Shown here: positions 8,257-15,260 of the stretch, one piece after another | Position numbering within the stretch: the first letter of the stretch is position 1 | How the letters are laid out: each line of letters starts with the position of its first letter | DNA from: Alistipes sp. | GTDB lineage: Bacteria; Bacteroidota; Bacteroidia; Bacteroidales; Rikenellaceae | Assembly (NCBI GenBank): GCA_017391665.1 | Contig: JAFOXS010000280.1 | Location: 1 to 24,274 of the forward strand | DNA: 24,274 nucleotides | Reading direction: 5' to 3' | Notes under the pieces: generated by a model | The model's input: the letters and a program-made list of their open reading frames with translations, nothing else | Databases searched by the model: none | Told to the model about the DNA's origin: nothing | Translations under genes and position numbers: made by a program

Positions 8257-9873
8257 ATGAACAGAAAATATGTTATCGGCATCGATTTCGGAACCGACTC
8301 GGTGCGAGCTCTAATAGTTGCAACCGACAATGGCGAGGAGTTGGCCTCAGCCGTCTCGGCATATCCACGCTGGAGCAAGGGACTGTACTGCAACCCCAAA
8401 GTAAATCAATATCGCCAGCATCCGCAAGATTATATCGACTCTCTGACCGAGGCCGTGCGTGAGGCCGTGGGGCAGTGCGACGACGAGGTACGCCTCAGCA
8501 TCGTAGGTCTTTCGTTCGACTGCACCGCATCGACACCCGTGCTGACCGACTGCACGGGAACTCCGCTGGCCATGCTGCCCGAATTTGCAGAACATCCCGA
8601 TGCAATGTTTATCCTATGGAAGGACCACACCGCCATTGCAGAGTCGGACAAGATCAACGAGGTAGCCAAACGCTGGCACACCGACTACACTAAATATGGC
8701 GGTGGTAACCACTCGTGCGAGTGGGTATGGGCGAAGATGCTGCACTCGCTGCGCGTAGCTCCCGAATTGCGCGAGAAGGCATATTCATGGATGGAACATT
8801 GCGACTGGATCAGCGCTCTGCTTTCGGGCGATACCACACCCGAGCGCATCGCTCGCAGCCGCTGCGCAGCAGGCCATAAGGCTATGTGGCACGCCGATTG
8901 GGGTGGCATGCCCGAGTGGGAATTCTGGAACGAGGTAGATCCTATGCTTCAAGTATTTAAAGGCCATCTGTTCGAGCAAACCTTCACCAGCGACAAGAGC
9001 GCCGGAGGCCTCTGCCGTGAGTGGGCCGAGCGACTTGGTCTGCAGGAGGGTATAGCCGTTGGCGTGGGTGCTATCGACTGTCATGTAGGAGCTGTTGGCG
9101 CCGGCGTCAAGGACAACGTACTGGTAAAGGTTATGGGCACTTCGACGTGCGACATTACAACCGCCGCCTACGATGTTATCGGCTCGCACACCGTACGCGG
9201 CATCTGCGGGCAGGTGGATGGCTCGGTGCTTCCCAACCGCATCGGTTTCGAGGCTGGACAGGCCGCCTTTGGCGATATATATGCATGGTATAAGCGACTG
9301 CTGGGCTGGAGCCTCAAGCACGTTGCCAATGCTCCCGAACTGGAGGATAAGATCCTTGCAGCACTAACGGCCGAGGCCGAGCAATTACCCTTGAGCGAGG
9401 ATGATATGATAGCCGTCGATTGGCTGAATGGCCGTCGCTCACCCGACGACGATCCGCTGGCTACAGGCTCACTTCTCAACCTTACGCTCGCCACATCAGC
9501 ACCCGAGATTTTCAAGGCTTTGGTCGAGGCTACGGCTTTCGGTTCACGAGCCATCAACGAACGCCTTTCAGACGAGGGACTACGCATTGACACAATCCTT
9601 GCCGTGGGTGGCATATCAAAGAAATCGCGTTTTGTGATGCAGACCATGGCCGATGTTATCGGTGTACCCATTCGCGTTGTAAGCAGCACGCAGGCATGTG
9701 CTCTGGGTTCAGCAATGAATGCATCGGTAGCAGCAGGTGTACATCCATCGGTGGAGGCAGCACAGGAGGCTATGTCTTCGGGCTTTGATGGGGAATATAC
9801 ACCCAACGCCGAGCGACACGCAATCTATAATAAACTGTATGCCCGCTACCGCCGAGCAGCCTACGGAGAGTAG
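8257..9873 (+). CDS. araB: Ribulokinase (FGGY-family sugar kinase)
   Basis: AraB phosphorylates ribulose to ribulose 5-phosphate in L-arabinose catabolism. The protein has 538 residues. The N-terminal FGGY lobe opens with VIGIDFGTDSVRAL (6-19). The block FILWKDHTA (118-126) and the following SCEWVWAKML region are characteristic of AraB. The C-terminal lobe carries the ATP-site region VGGISKKSRFVMQTMADVIG. The start is ATG 8257, about 24 nt after the predicted transcript start; the upstream TTG lies in the promoter. No araA, araD, transporter or regulator gene is adjacent, so it appears as a single-gene unit. Specificity for L- versus D-ribulose cannot be decided by eye. Confidence 0.88.
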   Translation: MNRKYVIGIDFGTDSVRALIVATDNGEELASAVSAYPRWSKGLYCNPKVNQYRQHPQDYIDSLTEAVREAVGQCDDEVRLSIVGLSFDCTASTPVLTDCTGTPLAMLPEFAEHPDAMFILWKDHTAIAESDKINEVAKRWHTDYTKYGGGNHSCEWVWAKMLHSLRVAPELREKAYSWMEHCDWISALLSGDTTPERIARSRCAAGHKAMWHADWGGMPEWEFWNEVDPMLQVFKGHLFEQTFTSDKSAGGLCREWAERLGLQEGIAVGVGAIDCHVGAVGAGVKDNVLVKVMGTSTCDITTAAYDVIGSHTVRGICGQVDGSVLPNRIGFEAGQAAFGDIYAWYKRLLGWSLKHVANAPELEDKILAALTAEAEQLPLSEDDMIAVDWLNGRRSPDDDPLATGSLLNLTLATSAPEIFKALVEATAFGSRAINERLSDEGLRIDTILAVGGISKKSRFVMQTMADVIGVPIRVVSSTQACALGSAMNASVAAGVHPSVEAAQEAMSSGFDGEYTPNAERHAIYNKLYARYRRAAYGE

Positions 9874-9899
9874 CGTCGTCAATCGCCGAAAAACGACAA

Positions 9900-9930
9900 A
9901 TACCGCTATTTTCGTCATTGATAGCGGTAT
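9900..9930 (+). terminator. Probable terminator after araB
   Basis: A 10-bp stem, ataccgctat (9900-9909) with atagcggtat (9921-9930), has an 11-nt loop and is followed by cttcgtttta. The U-tract is imperfect, so strength is uncertain. Confidence 0.6.
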
Positions 9931-9953
9931 CTTCGTTTTAGCACCATAAAGCG

Positions 9954-9984
9954 TTGTTTTATATCAAAACAATTACTATATTTG
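9954..9984 (+). promoter_or_regulatory. Promoter of the polyferredoxin/aldo-keto reductase operon
   Basis: TTG at 9954-9956, a 20-nt spacer and TATATTTG at 9977-9984 form a full Bacteroidetes-type promoter. The predicted leader is about 56 nt. I see no clear operator in it. Confidence 0.7.
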
Positions 9985-10046
9985 TAAGCGAGAGGGGATG
10001 CGTCCGTGTGCGCTAACCCACATTAATTCATAAAACTAACAAACCT

Positions 10047-11528
10047 ATGTTACGAAAACTGCGAATCATCGCCGCCACAATCTTCTTTGCGTTGATCACG
10101 CTCCTGTTCCTCGACTTCACGGGAACACTGCATGCGTGGTTTGGCTGGCTGGCAAAAATCCAATTCCTTCCGGCTGTTCTGGCCATGAATGTGGTAGTAG
10201 TTATACTACTCGTTGCCCTTACGCTCCTCTTCGGTCGCGTCTATTGCTCTGTAATCTGCCCTCTGGGTGTGATGCAGGACGTCATCGCATGGATGGGTAA
10301 ACGTGGTAAGAAGAATCCTTACTCATACTCTGCAGCAAAGAGCTATCTGCGCTATGGTGTATTGGCACTCTTTGTAGTGGCAATGGTGGCAGGACTCTCT
10401 TCAATAGCCATTCTCGTAGCACCTTATAGCGCATTTGGTCGCATTGCACAGAATCTGTTTGCTCCTATCTACGCATGGGGTAACAACCTGCTGGCATTTT
10501 TCGCTGAGCGCGCTGAGAGCTACGCTTTCTACTCAACCGATGTAGTAATAGGCAGCATCGGCACATTCGCCGTAGCAGCCGTAACATTCATCATTGTAGC
10601 AGTTCTGGCATGGCGCAATGGTCGTACATATTGCAACACCATCTGCCCCGTAGGTACAGTTTTGGGTGCGTTGTCACGTTTCTCATTGCTGAAGCCCGTG
10701 ATCGACACCGAGAAGTGCATCAACTGCAACATCTGCGCAAAGAACTGCAAGGCAGCTTGTATCGATATTCCTAACCACGCAATCGACTACAGCCGTTGCG
10801 TAACCTGCATGAACTGTATTGAGAAGTGTCCCAAGAATGCCATCTCTTACACTCGTCGCTCGGCCGTAAAGCCAGCAGAGGCAAAGCCCGCAGCAGAGAC
10901 CAACGCAGCACGCCGCAACTTTATCATCGGTGCCGGTTTGGTTGCCGCTGAGGCCGTACGCGCACAGGAGATGCGTGGCGACGGTGGTTATGCCGTAATC
11001 CTGGATAAGCAGGCTCCTAATCGCGAGAATCCCCTCACACCTCCGGGATCAAAGAGCATTCGCAACCTTACAACACACTGCACAGGTTGTCAGCTGTGTG
11101 TATCGGTATGTCCCACAAAGGTTTTGCGTCCCTCGGCTGATCTGAAATACTTCATGCAGCCCACAATGTCATACGAGAACGGTTACTGCCGTCCCGAGTG
11201 TAACAAGTGTTCGCAGGTGTGTCCTGCCGGCGCTATCAAGCCTATTACCGTGGCCGAAAAGTCATCTATCCAGATTGGTCACGCTGTATGGGTAGCGAAG
11301 AATTGTATCGTCATAGCGGACGATGTTGACTGCGGCAACTGCGAGCGTCACTGCCCCACGAAGGCCATCACCATGGTGCCGCTGGAGCCCGCAAATCCCA
11401 AGTCTCGCCTTATTCCTACCGTAAACGATGCTCTCTGCATCGGCTGCGGCGCATGTGAGAACTTGTGTCCTTCACGTCCTTTCAGTGCAATCTATGTAAA
11501 GGGTTATCAGAGTCACCTTCGCAACTAA
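10047..11528 (+). CDS. Membrane polyferredoxin, NapH/NapG-like fusion
   Basis: This 493-residue protein has two recognisable halves. Residues 1-215 hold about four membrane helices with the paired motifs C67-x3-CP and C196-x3-CP, typical of NapH/NosR-type quinol-oxidising proteins. Two [4Fe-4S] motifs follow at C224/227/230/234 and C251/254/257/261. A linker with Pro/Ala/Glu leads to ARRNFIIGAGLVAAEAVRAQ (288-307), an RR motif before a hydrophobic stretch, as in a Tat signal. The last part carries four more Cys clusters: C345-355, C381-392, C420/429/432/436 and C464-474. That resembles NapG, a Tat-exported ferredoxin. I infer electron flow from quinol through the clusters to the next gene's product, 11 nt downstream. 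No nitrate reductase genes are present, so a Nap role is not supported. Confidence 0.82.
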   Translation: MLRKLRIIAATIFFALITLLFLDFTGTLHAWFGWLAKIQFLPAVLAMNVVVVILLVALTLLFGRVYCSVICPLGVMQDVIAWMGKRGKKNPYSYSAAKSYLRYGVLALFVVAMVAGLSSIAILVAPYSAFGRIAQNLFAPIYAWGNNLLAFFAERAESYAFYSTDVVIGSIGTFAVAAVTFIIVAVLAWRNGRTYCNTICPVGTVLGALSRFSLLKPVIDTEKCINCNICAKNCKAACIDIPNHAIDYSRCVTCMNCIEKCPKNAISYTRRSAVKPAEAKPAAETNAARRNFIIGAGLVAAEAVRAQEMRGDGGYAVILDKQAPNRENPLTPPGSKSIRNLTTHCTGCQLCVSVCPTKVLRPSADLKYFMQPTMSYENGYCRPECNKCSQVCPAGAIKPITVAEKSSIQIGHAVWVAKNCIVIADDVDCGNCERHCPTKAITMVPLEPANPKSRLIPTVNDALCIGCGACENLCPSRPFSAIYVKGYQSHLRN

Positions 11529-11539
11529 ACACTACAACT

Positions 11540-12910
11540 ATGAAAAAGACAAACAACAATATAGATCGTCGCGAGTTCCTCAAGCGCATGGGCGCAGGCT
11601 CACTTCTTACGGCTGCAGCTTTCACAGGCTGCAAGCCCAGCAACATTAAGTTGGATCCATCGGTTGTTCACGGTGAGATTCCGACCGATAAGATGACCTA
11701 CCGCATGAACGAGCGCGTGGGTGACAAGGTATCTATCCTTGGCTACGGATGTATGCGCTGGCCATTCCTCGAGGATGGCACAACACTCGACCAGGAGACC
11801 ATAAACGAGCTGGTAGATTACGCTATCGCTCACGGCGTGAATTACTTCGACACCTCACCCGTATATTGCCAGACCAAGTCGGAGGAGGCTACCGGTATAG
11901 CACTGAGCCGCTATCCGAGAAATAGCTACTACCTTGCAACCAAGATGTCGAACTTCTCGAATTGGACCTTCGAGAACTCGAAGCTCATGTACGAGCGTTC
12001 GATGCGTCTGTTGCAGACCGATTATTTCGACTACTACCTGCTGCACAACATCTCATCTATCGAGATGTTCAACGCACGCTTTATCGACAACGGCATCCTC
12101 GACTTTTTAATGAAGGAGCGTGAGGCTGGCCGTATCCGCAATCTGGGCTGGTCATTCCATGGCGTGCAGGAGGTCTTCGACCACGTACTTGCATATCACG
12201 ACAAGGTACACTGGGACTTCGTGCAGATTCAGATGAACTACCAGGATTGGCGCAACGCCAGCCAGGGTCGCAACGTGAATGCCGAGTACCTCTACGCCGA
12301 GCTGGAGAAGCGTAACATCCCCGTAGTGATCATGGAGCCTCTGCTGGGTGGTCGTCTGTCGAACGTCCCCAACCACATCTCGGCTCGTCTGAAGCAGCAG
12401 GAGCCCGAGCGCAGTGTGGCTTCGTGGGCTTTCCGCTTTGTAGGTTCTTATCCCAGAGTGCTTACCGCACTAAGTGGCATGACATATATGGAGCACCTGC
12501 AGGACAACATTCACTCGTTCGCACCGCTGAAGGAGCTTACGCATGAGGAGAAGGAATTCCTGTTCGAAACGGCCGACCTTATGGCTCACTATCCCACGGT
12601 GCCGTGCAACGACTGTAAGTATTGTATGCCGTGTCCCTACGGCGTGGATATTCCGGGTGTATTGCTCCACTATAACAAGTGCGTCAACGAGGGTAACCTT
12701 TCTGACTCATCGCGCGACGAGAACTACGTCAAGGCACGCCGTGCATTCCTCGTGGGTTACGACCGCGCAGTGGAGAAGGAGCGTCAGGCTTCGCACTGTA
12801 CGGGTTGTAAGGAGTGTAACTCTCACTGCCCGCAGCGCATCAATATCCCGCAGGAATTGCAGCGCATCGACAAGTATATTGAGGACCTGAAGCAAGGCCG
12901 CGAGTTCTAA
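11540..12910 (+). CDS. Tat-signal aldo/keto reductase lipoprotein with C-terminal ferredoxin clusters
   Basis: ATG 11540 gives 456 residues beginning with a twin-arginine signal (DRREFLKRM, 9-17), a hydrophobic stretch and a lipobox FTGC (C31). The export of a folded, lipid-anchored protein is thus predicted. The aldo/keto reductase barrel keeps the catalytic tetrad D104, Y109 (FDTSPVY), K135 (LATK) and H169 (YYLLHN). The C-terminal part has two Cys motifs, CNDCKYCMPCP and CTGCKECNSHCP, both followed by the I-P signature of iron-sulfur aldo/keto reductases. It lies 11 nt after the polyferredoxin gene and overlaps DUF1893 by one base, so it belongs to that operon. The reaction is unknown. An extracytoplasmic location would deny it NADPH, suggesting electrons come from the polyferredoxin. 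Confidence 0.88.
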   Translation: MKKTNNNIDRREFLKRMGAGSLLTAAAFTGCKPSNIKLDPSVVHGEIPTDKMTYRMNERVGDKVSILGYGCMRWPFLEDGTTLDQETINELVDYAIAHGVNYFDTSPVYCQTKSEEATGIALSRYPRNSYYLATKMSNFSNWTFENSKLMYERSMRLLQTDYFDYYLLHNISSIEMFNARFIDNGILDFLMKEREAGRIRNLGWSFHGVQEVFDHVLAYHDKVHWDFVQIQMNYQDWRNASQGRNVNAEYLYAELEKRNIPVVIMEPLLGGRLSNVPNHISARLKQQEPERSVASWAFRFVGSYPRVLTALSGMTYMEHLQDNIHSFAPLKELTHEEKEFLFETADLMAHYPTVPCNDCKYCMPCPYGVDIPGVLLHYNKCVNEGNLSDSSRDENYVKARRAFLVGYDRAVEKERQASHCTGCKECNSHCPQRINIPQELQRIDKYIEDLKQGREF

Positions 12911-13329
12911 TGAATCGGGAGCAAATCATAGCTTTGTTGCACGCTTCGGCTTGCTCGTGCGTAATCGCCAATGGTGAGCGCATAGAGTCATTCCACGAAC
13001 GTGGCGTTAAGGATTTGCACAGACTTCTTTGCGACGATAGGGCTCTGCTCGACGGAGCCTTCATCGCCGACAAGGTGGTAGGCAAGGGTGCTGCAGCACT
13101 GATGATTGCCGGAGGAGTAAAGAGTGTATATGCCGATGTGATGAGCAGGGCAGCCCTCTCTCTATTCGAAACTAGCAACACATCGGTGGAGTATGGCACT
13201 CTTGTTGACAACATCATCAACCGTGCAGGCACCGATATCTGCCCCGTTGAGAAGTTATGCAAGGATTGCCTTACGGCCGATGAGTGCCTGCCACTGATAT
13301 CGAAGTTCATTGAAAGCATGCAGCAATGA
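12910..13329 (+). CDS. DUF1893 domain protein with Cys-rich C-terminal tail
   Basis: This 139-residue protein matches my recollection of DUF1893 (PF08973), a cytidine-deaminase-like fold of unknown role. The hallmarks are a start like CVIANGERIESFHERGVK (17-34) and the block GAFIADKVVGKGAAALMIAGG (49-69). It has no signal peptide, so it is probably cytoplasmic. The C-terminal part has a spaced cysteine set, C111-x5-C117-x2-C120-x5-C126, which could bind a metal or cluster. Its ATG overlaps the stop of the aldo/keto reductase by one base (TAATG), and its stop overlaps the next gene by four bases (ATGA). That implies translational coupling and a shared task. Function is unknown. Confidence 0.75.
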   Translation: MNREQIIALLHASACSCVIANGERIESFHERGVKDLHRLLCDDRALLDGAFIADKVVGKGAAALMIAGGVKSVYADVMSRAALSLFETSNTSVEYGTLVDNIINRAGTDICPVEKLCKDCLTADECLPLISKFIESMQQ

Positions 13330-13952
13330 AAAGGGTAATTACATATATGGCCGTAGTGCTGGGTTTGGTTATGTGTGTGGCCTGCCACAGGAGCGACCCC
13401 ACGCGCGAACGCATCATCCGCTCGGTGGAGCGACAACTGGAGCGTTATCCGCACTCGACACTGCGCGACCTATATAAAAATTATTTTCAGGATCGCTTTG
13501 GCCCCGGTCACATCATTGCCGACGAGCAGGCCGCCGACCGCTATCTGCGCTATGAGCTGGAGAGTGCCTCTTCGTTCGATGGCGACGACTACGAACCTAC
13601 GGGCTACGAGGAGCGATTTCAGCGTGTAAACCTTGGCGTGATAGCCGATGGCAGAGTGCCTTACGATAAGTACCTCAGCGCATTTGTTCGCAGCGTTAAT
13701 GGCATTAAGCCCATCACTATCGACGAGTGGCACAAGGAGTGGGCAGTAATCGATGAGGTCATTGCATCGATGCAGCTTGACCTGCCTGGCTACGAGGCCG
13801 ACCGCGCCGAGATATGGGCACTAATCGAGGGCGGAGAGTATGTGATGCACCATAGTGAGCTCTTCGAGCAGCACTATGAGCCGCACTACCGAATTATCGA
13901 AAGCGAGATATTCCGTCAGGAGATATTACCGCTAATTGAAAGAAAAAAGTAA
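13326..13952 (+). CDS. Putative lipoprotein of unknown function
   Basis: I do not recognise this 208-residue protein. It begins with a basic n-region, a hydrophobic core and a weak lipobox-like CVAC at residues 17-20, so a lipoprotein or a secreted protein is likely. The mature part is charged and predicted mainly helical. It contains the striking stretch YKNYFQDRFGPGHII (49-63), and later a WHKEW motif and His-rich MHHSELFEQHYEPHY near the C-terminus. The conserved-looking His, Asp and Glu residues could bind metal, but that is a guess. It overlaps the DUF1893 gene by four bases and is the last cistron before sod, which has a separate promoter. Confidence 0.7.
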   Translation: MKRVITYMAVVLGLVMCVACHRSDPTRERIIRSVERQLERYPHSTLRDLYKNYFQDRFGPGHIIADEQAADRYLRYELESASSFDGDDYEPTGYEERFQRVNLGVIADGRVPYDKYLSAFVRSVNGIKPITIDEWHKEWAVIDEVIASMQLDLPGYEADRAEIWALIEGGEYVMHHSELFEQHYEPHYRIIESEIFRQEILPLIERKK

Positions 13953-13973
13953 CGTTCTTACCATAATCGGCAA

Positions 13974-13981
13974 TATTTTTG
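13974..13981 (+). promoter_or_regulatory. -7 box of the superoxide dismutase gene
   Basis: TATTTTTG matches TAnnTTTG and lies 32 nt upstream of the sod ATG. No TTG -33 box is seen. It sits in the loop of an inverted repeat (cttacc 13957-13962 and ggtaag 13985-13990). Confidence 0.4.
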
Positions 13982-13990
13982 AAAGGTAAG

Positions 13991-14016
13991 CATCGTAATT
14001 TAACTTTTTTACGATG
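13991..14016 (+). repeat. Inverted repeat enclosing the sod start codon
   Basis: The arms catcgtaa (13991-13998) and ttacgatg (14009-14016) form an 8-bp stem with a 10-nt loop. The last three bases of the right arm are the ATG of sod, so the stem could hide the start codon in the mRNA. Confidence 0.6.
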
Positions 14017-14664
14017 AAAATACTTATCTTTACAATGTTGTTGCTTGGCTTATGCTCAGCGCGAGGGCAAACCAAAATCACGGAGTACGAGTACATCTCG
14101 CTGCCGTATGGGTTGGATGCACTGGAGCCGGCAATAAGCCGCCGCACGATGGCTCTGCACTATGGGCAGCACCTGCGCTCGTATGTCGAGAATCTGAATC
14201 GGCTAATCAAGGACTCTGCCCTTGAGGGCGAAACGCTGGAGGATGTGGTACTCATGGCCGAGGGCCCACTACTTAACAATGCAGGGCAGACGCTCAACCA
14301 CAACCTCTACTTCCTGCAATTCTCACCCCAGGGCGGGGGAGGACCTACGGGAGAGCTGAAGAGCGCCATTAACCAACGATGGGGCTCGGTTGACAACTTA
14401 AAAAAAGCAATGGAGGAGGCTGCGCGCACACTCTTCGGATCAGGATGGGTGTGGCTGGCGGCAGATGTGGCAGGAAACTTGTATATACTGCAAGAGCCCA
14501 ACGCTCTGAACCCCGTGCGGCACGAATTACAGCCATTGTTGGGGTTTGATGTGTGGGAACACGCATACTACCTTGATTATGAAAATCGACGAGGGGATCA
14601 CATTCATGCCCTATGGCAGATAGTTGACTGGCCCGTAGTTGAGAAAAGATATGAGAATAATTAA
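14014..14664 (+). CDS. Superoxide dismutase, Fe type, with predicted signal peptide
   Basis: This enzyme converts superoxide to H2O2 and O2. The 216 residues start with a hydrophobic signal (1-19, MKILIFTMLLLGLCSARGQ), so an exported form is predicted. The four metal ligands are present: H49 (LHYGQH), H96 (LNHNLYF), D179 and H183 (FDVWEHAYY). The gateway Tyr is Y57. Q92 in the NAGQTLNH block and the lack of the Mn-type Gln in NALNP suggest the iron type. Compared with usual HYGKHH, the second of the paired histidines is Leu (L54). The gene has a -7 box of its own, and the next gene follows after 18 nt. Cambialistic metal use, known in Bacteroides, cannot be excluded. Confidence 0.9.
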   Translation: MKILIFTMLLLGLCSARGQTKITEYEYISLPYGLDALEPAISRRTMALHYGQHLRSYVENLNRLIKDSALEGETLEDVVLMAEGPLLNNAGQTLNHNLYFLQFSPQGGGGPTGELKSAINQRWGSVDNLKKAMEEAARTLFGSGWVWLAADVAGNLYILQEPNALNPVRHELQPLLGFDVWEHAYYLDYENRRGDHIHALWQIVDWPVVEKRYENN

Positions 14665-14682
14665 CAATTAAAAACTAATATT

Positions 14683-15195
14683 ATGCAGACATCAAGCATT
14701 AAACTCTACTCGTTGAACTATAACGAGGCGAAGACCTACATGACAGCGGCACTATTTATTTTGGGCAATATCGCTCTGCCGCAGATTTGCCACCTTGTAC
14801 CTCAGGGCGGTATGATTCTCTTGCCTATCTACTTCTTCACCCTTATCGGTGCTTATAAGTATGGCTGGAAGGTTGGTCTTTTGACCGCTGTGCTCTCACC
14901 TGTTATTAACCATCTGCTCTTCGGCATGCCCGCTGCTGCTGTGCTGGTTCCCATTCTGGCGAAGTCTACCATCCTGGCTGTAACGGCTGGTTATGTAGCA
15001 TCACACTCTCGCAAGGTAACCTTGTCGCTCATCGCAACTGTTGTTTTTGCTTATCAGGCTGTAGGTGGCTTGTTCGAGTGGGCATGGACAGGTAGTGTAA
15101 TGGCTGCTATGCAGGACTTCCGTCTGGGCATTCCCGGCATGTTGTTGCAGATCGTTGGCGGATACCTCTTCATCAAGTATTTGCTTAAGAAGTAA
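14683..15195 (+). CDS. ECF-transporter S-component-like membrane protein
   Basis: This is a 170-residue protein with about five to six membrane helices and few charged loops. The stretch LPIYFFTLIGAYKYGWKVG followed by a helix and NHLLFGMPAAAVLVP (about 46-88) looks like the substrate-binding subunit of energy-coupling-factor vitamin/metal transporters. In such systems the S protein binds the substrate and shares an A/A'/T energising module. No ATPase or T component is near, so it would rely on a module coded elsewhere. It is 18 nt after sod and ends before a strong terminator, so the pair is probably co-transcribed. The substrate is unknown. The family call comes from general resemblance and is moderately sure. 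Confidence 0.6.
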   Translation: MQTSSIKLYSLNYNEAKTYMTAALFILGNIALPQICHLVPQGGMILLPIYFFTLIGAYKYGWKVGLLTAVLSPVINHLLFGMPAAAVLVPILAKSTILAVTAGYVASHSRKVTLSLIATVVFAYQAVGGLFEWAWTGSVMAAMQDFRLGIPGMLLQIVGGYLFIKYLLKK

Positions 15196-15209
15196 TCCAG
15201 CTACATACA

Positions 15210-15247
15210 AAAAAAAGCGTCACTCATCGCGGAGTGACGCTTTTTTT
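15210..15247. terminator. Two-way terminator with A/T tracts in the stem
   Basis: A7-gcgtcact (15210-15224) pairs with agtgacgc-T7 (15233-15247), 15 bp plus one inner C-G pair. It lies between the convergent ECF-like gene and the glycosidase gene. Confidence 0.92.
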
Positions 15248-15260
15248 ATTGTCGCTATTT

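Noticed and set aside
9168..9806. 212-codon minus-strand frame antisense to araB
   Set aside because: It follows from codon bias of araB; low-complexity Ser/Ala/Arg content and no recognisable domain.
10047..11528. Periplasmic nitrate reductase electron-transfer gene
   Set aside because: The halves resemble NapH and NapG, but no napA, napB or napC is present and the next gene is an aldo/keto reductase.
12840..13454. 204-codon minus-strand frame across DUF1893
   Set aside because: It overlaps three coupled genes that have clear family features or signal sequences; no support of its own.
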